Part shown: positions 7,385-13,355 of the stretch, one piece after another
How the letters are laid out: each line of letters opens with the position of its first letter
Numbering within the stretch: the stretch's first letter is position 1
From: Candidatus Zixiibacteriota bacterium
Lineage (GTDB): Bacteria; Zixibacteria; MSB-5A5; CAIYYT01
Assembly (NCBI GenBank): GCA_026397575.1
Contig: JAPLUP010000612.1
Coordinates: forward strand, 1 to 13,355
Length of the DNA stretch: 13,355 nucleotides
Direction: 5' to 3'
Notes under the pieces: model-generated
Database searches by the model: none
What the model was told of the DNA's origin: nothing
What the model saw: only the letters and a program-made list of their open reading frames with translations
Translations under genes and position numbers: made by a program

Positions 7385-7628
7385 ACAGCTTTCCTATCAT
7401 AGTTAGACCAACAAACATGAAGACGAGAAACGGAAATAACACCAGTACGACAAGCGCGAGTGCGTGCTTCTTCAAGAATGCCATCACTGTGGTGTTGCCT
7501 CGATGGGGCCTGTCCGATTCGTCCCGAGGACTGTGTGCGGCTTTTTTCGTAGGGGGCTCCAATTCCTTCTTGTCATCAGCATATTCATCTAACACATACG
7601 GCCACAGGGCATACTTGATTACCCGCAC
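7383..7628 (-). CDS. Small hypothetical protein with one C-terminal transmembrane helix
   Basis: I do not recognise this protein. From the GTG at 7628 it has 81 residues: an N-terminal part M-R-V-I-K-Y-A-L-W-P-Y-V-L-D-E-Y, a charged, Pro-containing middle (18-45, rich in Lys, Asp and Arg), and a strong hydrophobic helix at about 56-79 preceded by F-L-K-K-H, so it looks tail-anchored with the N-terminus in the cytoplasm. The frame could begin further upstream at a TTG (7661), giving 92 residues, but an in-frame TAG lies directly before that TTG and no ribosome site precedes it. The GTG has only a distant AAGG (13 bases away), so the start is uncertain. Its stop overlaps the ribosome site of the methyltransferase, which supports it being real and co-expressed with the glycan genes. 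It may be an accessory or anchoring subunit. Confidence 0.6.
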   Translation of the reverse strand: MRVIKYALWPYVLDEYADDKKELEPPTKKAAHSPRDESDRPHRGNTTVMAFLKKHALALVVLVLFPFLVFMFVGLTMIGKL

Positions 7629-7661
7629 CGAAGCGCGTGTACCTTGCGGCCTCGAAAACAA

Positions 7662-7853
7662 CTATGCAAGCACGGGGTCAATTTCATTCATTGTCAACCG
7701 GTTCAAAGCCTTCAGTTCTGAGAATGAAACCTGTAGCCTGCCCCTCACCACAAACTGATCGTTCCAAGAAAGCAATTCGGGTAAAGTTGTCAAGAAGTTC
7801 CGGTTGCGGGGCGTGTCATTGTCCCAAATCTGGTGCAAAGCGACGGCGAGTGG
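7662..7853. other. 192-bp gap between peptidase C26 and the small membrane protein
   Basis: This is the only sizeable gap in the cluster. I see no tRNA, clear promoter or terminator. On the minus strand, the frame of the C26 gene stays open after its TAA for 62 codons, up to the TAG at 7662-7664, with no ATG until near its end. It could hold an internal promoter for the glycan genes or the remnant of a gene, but no convincing -35/-10 pair was found. Confidence 0.5.
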
Positions 7854-8597
7854 TTACTTCTTGCGCCCGATTGCCGTGGTGCCAGCCTCACAGAAGCCGG
7901 CAAACAGCTTGCGGCTATATGGATCACACGACCACGCTTCCGGATGCCATTGCACCGCGATCGTGAAACCATTTCCCTCAATCGCTTCAATAACGCCATC
8001 CGCTGTTTTCGCCGAAACGGTCAAGCCATTAGCGAGTTGCTTGATGCCCTGATGATGACCGGTATTGGTCTCGATGTGATCGGCTCCGACTATCTGATGC
8101 AGTCTGGTGCCGGGAACGATCTCAACCTGATGCCGCGTAGAAAAATCCAATTCACCAACCTGTCCGTGATTCGCAGCGCTCGGCATCTGCGAGAGATCCT
8201 GATAGAGTGTGCCGCCGAAGGCAGCATTCATGATCTGCAGGCCGCGACAAATGCCAAGAATCGGAATCTGTCTTTCATGACAAACTGCGACCATCCGGCA
8301 CTCAAATTGATCGCGACGTGGCATCATCGGCTTGCCGAGCGGATCGAGTTCCTCGCCGTATGTGCTCGGATTCACATCTTCCCCACCGACCAACAGCAAC
8401 CCGGTGATGATATCACAATACTGCTCGATAGTATCCAATCGCTCGGTCGCCGGAATGCCGATCGGGAGCGCTCCTTGTTCTTCAATAGCTTCGTAATACT
8501 GTTCTTTCAGAAACTCAAACCGATATGCCGGCTGCGGCACAAAGTCGTGATCTTCCGCCGTCAATGCCAGAACAACACCGATAACCGGTCTCGTCAC
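7854..8597 (-). CDS. Peptidase C26 / class I glutamine amidotransferase-like hydrolase (gamma-glutamyl-GABA hydrolase type)
   Basis: A cytoplasmic hydrolase of the PuuD-like C26 family, known to cleave gamma-glutamyl bonds in small amides such as gamma-glutamyl-GABA. It has 247 residues, the usual length. The triad is visible: nucleophile C117 in L-G-I-C-R-G-L-Q (114-121), and H218 with E220 in A-V-Q-W-H-P-E (214-220). Further family marks are L-L-L-V-G-G-E-D-V-N-P (67-77), R-R-D-Q-F-E (94-99) and H-H-Q (181-183). No synthetase or permease of a putrescine or GABA pathway is nearby, so the physiological substrate is open. The GTG start has a near-perfect AGGAGG 7 bases upstream, 16 bp after the Omp85 gene. 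Its place between envelope-assembly and glycan genes may be incidental, or it may process a gamma-glutamyl bond in a cell-wall or envelope metabolite (inference). Confidence 0.93.
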   Translation of the reverse strand: MTRPVIGVVLALTAEDHDFVPQPAYRFEFLKEQYYEAIEEQGALPIGIPATERLDTIEQYCDIITGLLLVGGEDVNPSTYGEELDPLGKPMMPRRDQFECRMVAVCHERQIPILGICRGLQIMNAAFGGTLYQDLSQMPSAANHGQVGELDFSTRHQVEIVPGTRLHQIVGADHIETNTGHHQGIKQLANGLTVSAKTADGVIEAIEGNGFTIAVQWHPEAWSCDPYSRKLFAGFCEAGTTAIGRKK

Positions 8598-8604
8598 CTA
8601 TTTG

Positions 8605-8610
8605 CCTCCT
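8605..8610 (-). promoter_or_regulatory. Strong Shine-Dalgarno site for the C26 hydrolase
   Basis: AGGAGG on the minus strand with a 7-base spacer to the GTG start at 8597. It is the best ribosome site in the window and fixes that start; the gene may be translated more strongly than its neighbours. Confidence 0.75.
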
Positions 8611-8613
8611 CAA

Positions 8614-10500
8614 TCAGAATGCATACAGTATGCTGAAATGGAACGAACCACCGGAAGGATAATCATTGATATTCGTGCGCCTGCCGTAGTCGACGCGAAT
8701 TGGTCCAACCGGCGATACCCATTGCACGCCGACACCGAATGTTATCGCTGGACTGCCAAATGATACATCTTCGATTTTCGCAACATTGTATCCACAATCG
8801 ACGAACGCCGAACCCCAGATTTGCCAGAACAGCGGTTTGCGTAGTTCCAGATTCATGAGTCCGACGGCTTTTCCACCGGCGGGATCGCCGGTTGAGTCCG
8901 CCGGTCCCAGTTCGTTTTCGCTAAATCCTCGCACAGTATAGGCGCCCCCAAGATAGAATCGCTCCTTGGTGGGTACTTCTGTCGACTTGCCGAATTCTGT
9001 CACCCAGCCCAGTTTGATCCTCGATGCAAACACGCCGTTGCTCGTAAACTTGTTGTATTTCGCCCAACTGTAGACAGCACGCACGAAACTATTGTCACCC
9101 CCCAACAGACCGCCAACATAGGTCAGTTCAAATTGCGTCAGCGAACCGAAAGACGGATTGAATTTGTTAAGCAACGGGCGGGTGTCGGATTCCAATGCCA
9201 CAGAGATTTTGCGATCCACGTTCAAACCCAGTTCGTCTTTGTACTGCTGCGCCTTAATGGAGTCAACGCCAGATATGTGGAATTGCTCGTAAGTACCCGA
9301 CAAGGAGAGTCTGGTCCAGAGAGAAAATTCGCGGACCAGAGTGGCATCCAGGCCAATCGTTTGAATCCGGTAATCCTGCAACAGCGAGCGCACGCCCGGC
9401 TCATATGTGAAAGTGAATATCAAGGGCATGCGGACGCGGAACAAGTACGGTTCGGTGTAGCCGAACTCGAAATGCTGTTTGACGAATCCCCAATGGCTGA
9501 ACGCCTGAAAGAGGGTGTTTGATTCCAACAGCATCTTTCTGCCGGTCCCGTTGATATTGCGATTACCGAGCGCACCGGAAATAGCCCAGAGAAAATCCTT
9601 CTCCTTATCCTGAGTGGCGCCGGCGCCGAAATTGACATACTTCGGGGGACGTTCCATTGCACTGATTCGAAAATCGGGCATGAGACTGTCGCGCCGACTC
9701 ATCGAGTCGGGAGTATGCAACGACACATAGCTGAACAAATTGGTGCGTAGCAATCGCTGCTGAGACTCGAACAGCTTGTCGCGGCTATAGAGATCCCCGC
9801 GCTTGAAGGTCACCTCTCTTTCGAACACCTTTTTCTGCGTATTGATTGTTGAATCAACGACAAGATTCCCAAACGCCACTAGATCCCCCTTACTTATCGA
9901 AATGCCGATGGCGATTGTACTGTCGCTGTTGTTCTTAAGCAGCAAGTCGGTTTCCTGAGCATAGGGATATCCGCTATTGGCAAAATAACTCTTGATATCC
10001 TGCTTGACCGCTTCGCTGACCGAATGCCTGAAGTAATCACCCGGTCGGAGTCGATTCGACTCGGACCGTACTTTGTCCAGGTCGTGCCCCAATACGCCTG
10101 CAACCGTCACTGAAGCAATTCGATAGCGAATCCCCTCGTCAATATTGACATAGACTGTCGCGATTGCAGCCTCGGGCGAACCCGAGAAATCAATATCAAC
10201 TTTGGCATCGGGAAATCCCTGATCTTTGTAGAAATACTCAAGCAATTTCTGATCATAACTGAGGTTGGACTTCGCGAAACGGTTACTCCGCATTAGCCCG
10301 AGACTCTGCCAGATGCCGTCTTCTCTGGAATATAGCTTCTTCTTGATTGTCCTTTCGGAGAAGCTATGGTTGCCGGAGATGATGATCTTCTCGATACGCG
10401 GCCGCTTGGTCAGAAGCTTGCGCTTTTCCGGCGTAAACTCCGCACCGGCGGCAATCTGAGTAAGCAAACAGAACAATGCCAATAGTGCCGGGAATCTCAT
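8614..10500 (-). CDS. Omp85-family outer-membrane protein with three POTRA domains (TamA/BamA-like)
   Basis: Outer-membrane beta-barrel protein that inserts or exports envelope proteins, as known for Omp85 members. From the ATG at 10500 it has 628 residues. A signal peptide (1-20, ending A-G-A) leads to three POTRA domains (about 34-122, 126-204 and 207-285) and a 16-strand-type barrel (286-628). The hallmark V-R-G-F in loop 6 is at 523-526 (L-G-G-A-Y-T-V-R-G-F), followed by G-P-I-R-V-D-Y-G (599-606) and a terminal beta-signal ending in Phe (H-F-S-I-L-Y-A-F). Three POTRAs rather than five, plus the TamB-like gene directly upstream, favour a TamA-type role over essential BamA; BamA of some phyla also varies, so this is not settled. 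I chose this start over the ATG at 10512 because it has G-G-G-A-G 5 bases upstream and overlaps the TamB stop by exactly ATGA, as at other joints here. Confidence 0.93.
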   Translation of the reverse strand: MRFPALLALFCLLTQIAAGAEFTPEKRKLLTKRPRIEKIIISGNHSFSERTIKKKLYSREDGIWQSLGLMRSNRFAKSNLSYDQKLLEYFYKDQGFPDAKVDIDFSGSPEAAIATVYVNIDEGIRYRIASVTVAGVLGHDLDKVRSESNRLRPGDYFRHSVSEAVKQDIKSYFANSGYPYAQETDLLLKNNSDSTIAIGISISKGDLVAFGNLVVDSTINTQKKVFEREVTFKRGDLYSRDKLFESQQRLLRTNLFSYVSLHTPDSMSRRDSLMPDFRISAMERPPKYVNFGAGATQDKEKDFLWAISGALGNRNINGTGRKMLLESNTLFQAFSHWGFVKQHFEFGYTEPYLFRVRMPLIFTFTYEPGVRSLLQDYRIQTIGLDATLVREFSLWTRLSLSGTYEQFHISGVDSIKAQQYKDELGLNVDRKISVALESDTRPLLNKFNPSFGSLTQFELTYVGGLLGGDNSFVRAVYSWAKYNKFTSNGVFASRIKLGWVTEFGKSTEVPTKERFYLGGAYTVRGFSENELGPADSTGDPAGGKAVGLMNLELRKPLFWQIWGSAFVDCGYNVAKIEDVSFGSPAITFGVGVQWVSPVGPIRVDYGRRTNINDYPSGGSFHFSILYAF

Positions 10501-13355
10501 CGAAACTCCCATTTCAAGTTCAGTGCGAGCCGCCAGAGTTTGTCGCGGTCAAGGTTGATGGCGGTATAAATGTGTCGACCCAGTCGGTATTCGGCGCCGT
10601 ATTCCGCTTTGCCGTCCAGCGAAAGCGACGACACATAGGTATAGACATTGGGCAAGGTGTAGAGACCAAACGTCACCGAGGCCCCAGATATTGAGTTCCT
10701 ATTGTTGTAAGTGGGGGTGAGTTCAAATACTTCGACACCGAATGTTCGGCTCAGCTTCTGACTCACAAGGCTGGTCAGCAAGCCGAGTCCTCGCACTTGC
10801 ATACGGCTCTGTAACGGTGTGCTGCCGAATGGGTCATTGGGATTGCTCGTGGTTGGTTGGTTCATCAAGATCAAAGTTACGATATCCTGATTTGAATACA
10901 TCGATCCGGGAGCAGCATCGATAGTCGGTTGAAGTAGTGTTCCGCCGATCACCAGATCAAGCCGATCGTATGCCGAAGTGGAAACCTCACCCGAATATAT
11001 GCGCAGACGGGCGCTAGCTCTGATATTCAGTTTCGGATCAGGTTGTTCGATGTTATCGAAAATCAATTGACTGCCCGGCTCGATTCGGAAGTTCAGATCA
11101 TAGAGGTAATAGCTGCCTCGCGTAATGTTCAGGGTTCCGAAGTAGTTGTCCTTCGCTTTCTGTCTCAACACAACCAGGTCGCCGTCACCGTCCACCACCA
11201 TGTTGACATCGGAGTTCTTGACCACTACCGATCCCGGCAGCAACAGGCAATGAAGCTCGTAGTCCCAAGTGGCTATCGTGTCCGCGGCCTCGATAGCGGC
11301 GTTGACAGCCTGTGTGGAGAACTCGTCATAGTAGGTGGCTTCTTTGACAGTTACGTTCCCCCTAATCATTGGCGGATCGTAACCTTTGATTTCGAGATCA
11401 GCGTCACACAGCCCATAGATATCGCCAAGATCGTACTTCACCGGCAAATCGAATGCGACCGCTGACAAGTCATAATCGAAATACTGCAGGCTTCTAATCA
11501 ATATCTTTCCCCCAGCGCGCACGGTCCCTTCCTTGCCCTTGTAGCGCGCTTTCCCCTCGGCCAATTCCAAAGTGATCAACTTGTCCTGAGAGGTCACCTG
11601 CGCTTGAATGTTCTCTATCGGATTCTCCATTTGATAGACTTTGGCAGTCCCGTCCTTGAGATCGAAAGAACCTTTCGTCTGCGGTTGCTGCGGTGTGCCG
11701 TAGACATCAAGCTGCAAATCGTAGTCGCCCGTCAGCGACTCAAGATTGTCGTTCAGCGATGACAAAATCGAGAGATCATTGCCCGACGACTTGACCGTAA
11801 ACGCCATCGGCTCTTGTGGCACCACCACCAAACCGCTGTCGAAATTCAATATTAGCGGGAATTTCCCCTGAGCGGTGGCGGTACCGCCGTCAAAATGCAG
11901 CGTCAGATTATCAAACATGACCGCAGAATCTTTGAAGTTGAGTGTCGTAGCCAGAGTACCCAACGAATCAGCCCCGTACGCCAGATCAGACGCGCTTCCT
12001 TCAAGCTTGATCTTGGGAGCACGCAACTTGCCGGTCATTTCGCCTTTGAGCTTCAGCGTACCTGTCAGCAACGTGTCGAGTTGCAGGTCTCTAAGCCAGG
12101 GAGAGACCTCAAAAGACTGAGTCTCGGCACGCAAGACAATCGTGCTGTCATAGCCGTAATCGCAATAAATCCCAACTTCACCTTCTTTGCCTTTCATGGT
12201 TGCCTTGTCGACCACAATTCGATCGGTGAGGAACTCTACCGGTATCGGCGCCGTGTTTGCATATTGCAGGCTGTCGAACGTGAATTGGAAATCTGATACT
12301 TCAACCGACGCGGTCGAGTCCGCGACTATCGCCAGCGCCTTGGCGTCCATCGAATAGCGCGGGTGATAGAGCCTCGCTTTGCCGATCGTCACCAGATTCG
12401 AGTCTATATCCACCGTCGAGACGAGACTCTCGGCGGGCAGCGCCCAAACATCGCTCCGATAGGTCTTGGCGTCAACGCTGCCAAGTCGACGATAGAGGAA
12501 ACTCTTGATATCGAATGTCGCGATTACGCTGTCGGTCGTCAGACCATAGAAGCTGCACGAATCGCCAAAGAACACACCGCGGATGTCAGGATTTACGTCC
12601 GAACCAGACACGACGTAGTTCGCATGGGCACCCCCTGAGAGTTCCTTCATGAACAGGTCGCCCCAGAAATCGGCAAGCTGCGTCGTGGCAAAATCACCGT
12701 TCAGCATCATCTCGCCATTGTAATCAATCACACCTTCAGCCGTAAAACGGGAATGTTTGTAATTCAGCGCAAATCCGGGATGGAAATACATATCATTAAC
12801 ATTCACGCTGATCATACCGCTCAGGGAATCATATTTGACGAAATCAAAGCTGCCTTTGCCGCACGCAACATCAAGATCGAGATTGAAGCTGTTGGCGCCC
12901 AGCCCCGAGCCGCTGATCTGCATTGCGCCGTTGATTCGCGACTCAAATGTTTTGGGCACAATCTTGTTGAAATTGATGCCCGTGGCCTGCAGGTCGCCGG
13001 AATAGGTCTCCGGACGAGCGATCAGGTTCATGTCCATCGAACCTTCAACATAACCGTCGAACGCTTGCCCCTTGAGATTGCGGAAGCTCAAGATGCCGTT
13101 GACATAGGCATAGTCGGTATTGAGCGGCCCTAAGCGCCGCTCAAAGAAAGTGCCGTCAAGGTCGGCATTTCCGGCGAACTCGGCGCCTCGCCCGGTTAAC
13201 TGCAGAGAAAAGTCAAAGCCACCGACCAGGCTGAGGCCGGCGATATCCGAAAGCTCATGCATCGAGATATGGCTGTTCTTGAAAGCAAAATGATACGACG
13301 ATGCCGAATCAAGCGGGAAGATGCCTCCACCACTCAACCGGGAAGAGTCAGTCAG
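10497..13355 (-). CDS. tamB: TamB-like translocation/assembly protein (DUF490), N-terminus outside the window
   Basis: Periplasm-spanning protein of the AsmA/TamB group, known to work with an Omp85 partner in outer-membrane protein insertion and/or phospholipid transport. The frame is open to the right edge (the codons before 13337 read L-T-D-S-S-R), so about 952 C-terminal residues are present and the start, with its membrane anchor, is missing. The visible part is long, beta-rich and repetitive, with alternating hydrophobic residues and many G-x-L/F-x-L-K-G units, as in the beta-taco groove of this family. The C-terminal domain has the DUF490 features: I-R-G-N-V-T-V-K-E-A-T-Y-Y (about visible residue 660), G-G-T-L-L-Q-P-T-I-D (about 795), then S-N-Q-D-I-V-T-L-I-L-M, and a final strand ending W-E-F-R. 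The stop overlaps the Omp85 start (ATGA), a translational-coupling layout common for this pair. Confidence 0.92.
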   Translation of the reverse strand: MTDSSRLSGGGIFPLDSASSYHFAFKNSHISMHELSDIAGLSLVGGFDFSLQLTGRGAEFAGNADLDGTFFERRLGPLNTDYAYVNGILSFRNLKGQAFDGYVEGSMDMNLIARPETYSGDLQATGINFNKIVPKTFESRINGAMQISGSGLGANSFNLDLDVACGKGSFDFVKYDSLSGMISVNVNDMYFHPGFALNYKHSRFTAEGVIDYNGEMMLNGDFATTQLADFWGDLFMKELSGGAHANYVVSGSDVNPDIRGVFFGDSCSFYGLTTDSVIATFDIKSFLYRRLGSVDAKTYRSDVWALPAESLVSTVDIDSNLVTIGKARLYHPRYSMDAKALAIVADSTASVEVSDFQFTFDSLQYANTAPIPVEFLTDRIVVDKATMKGKEGEVGIYCDYGYDSTIVLRAETQSFEVSPWLRDLQLDTLLTGTLKLKGEMTGKLRAPKIKLEGSASDLAYGADSLGTLATTLNFKDSAVMFDNLTLHFDGGTATAQGKFPLILNFDSGLVVVPQEPMAFTVKSSGNDLSILSSLNDNLESLTGDYDLQLDVYGTPQQPQTKGSFDLKDGTAKVYQMENPIENIQAQVTSQDKLITLELAEGKARYKGKEGTVRAGGKILIRSLQYFDYDLSAVAFDLPVKYDLGDIYGLCDADLEIKGYDPPMIRGNVTVKEATYYDEFSTQAVNAAIEAADTIATWDYELHCLLLPGSVVVKNSDVNMVVDGDGDLVVLRQKAKDNYFGTLNITRGSYYLYDLNFRIEPGSQLIFDNIEQPDPKLNIRASARLRIYSGEVSTSAYDRLDLVIGGTLLQPTIDAAPGSMYSNQDIVTLILMNQPTTSNPNDPFGSTPLQSRMQVRGLGLLTSLVSQKLSRTFGVEVFELTPTYNNRNSISGASVTFGLYTLPNVYTYVSSLSLDGKAEYGAEYRLGRHIYTAINLDRDKLWRLALNLKWEFR
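10506..10510 (-). promoter_or_regulatory. Ribosome-binding site that decides the Omp85 start
   Basis: GGGAG inside the last codons of the TamB-like gene lies 5 bases before the ATG at 10500 and directly after the alternative ATG at 10512. It supports the shorter start with its signal peptide. Confidence 0.6.

Noticed and set aside
7662..7853. Sigma-70 promoter from TTGACA-like hexamers on the minus strand
   Set aside because: Several TTGAC(A/C) strings occur, but none has a TATAAT-like hexamer at 16-18 bases, so no promoter is called.
7833..8636. 267-codon open frame on the plus strand opposite the C26 gene
   Set aside because: It is antisense to a gene with a complete catalytic triad and strong ribosome site; its translation shows no recognisable domain. 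Treated as a shadow frame.
10501..10512. Upstream ATG giving a four-residue longer Omp85 protein
   Set aside because: The ribosome site GGGAG lies right after this ATG, so it serves the ATG at 10500, which also gives the cleaner signal peptide and the ATGA overlap.

Overview
The window is a single co-directional block. All ten genes I can support lie on the minus strand, so transcription runs from the right edge (13355) to the left (1). The organism is a diderm bacterium: a TamB-like protein and an Omp85 beta-barrel protein are both encoded. Overall GC is moderate (roughly 50-58% in most lines I hand-counted). The style (tight gene overlaps, a TamB/Omp85 pair, polyprenyl-phosphate glycosyltransferases with TPR fusions) would suit an uncultivated member of the FCB assemblage or a similar phylum. 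That placement is an impression, not something the sequence proves.

Right part (about 8.6-13.4 kb), outer-membrane assembly: a TamB/DUF490 protein whose N-terminus lies outside the window overlaps by 4 bp (ATGA) a three-POTRA Omp85 protein of TamA/BamA type. A class I glutamine-amidotransferase-like peptidase C26 follows 16 bp later, with a strong Shine-Dalgarno site.

Middle (7.38-7.85 kb): 192 bp without a confident gene, then a small protein with one C-terminal membrane helix, coupled to the next gene.

Left part (0.1-7.4 kb), glycan assembly: a SAM-dependent methyltransferase, a DUF2142/GT-C-like membrane protein in a distinctly AT-richer patch, a soluble DPM1-like GT2, a GT39-like GT-C enzyme with a C-terminal TPR domain, a membrane-anchored GtrB/ArnC-like GT2 with a long Arg/Asp-rich repeat tail, and a GT4 glycosyltransferase. 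Most of these joints overlap or are only a few bases apart, so translational coupling is likely.

Working model (inference): the GT2 enzymes charge a polyprenyl phosphate with a sugar in the cytoplasm, the GT-C proteins transfer that sugar on the periplasmic side, and the GT4 and methyltransferase extend or decorate the glycan, while the Tam-like pair upstream inserts envelope proteins or transports lipid. The most unusual element is the polyampholytic RPDRGD-type hexapeptide tail on the large GT2, encoded by eight near-identical 18-bp units.
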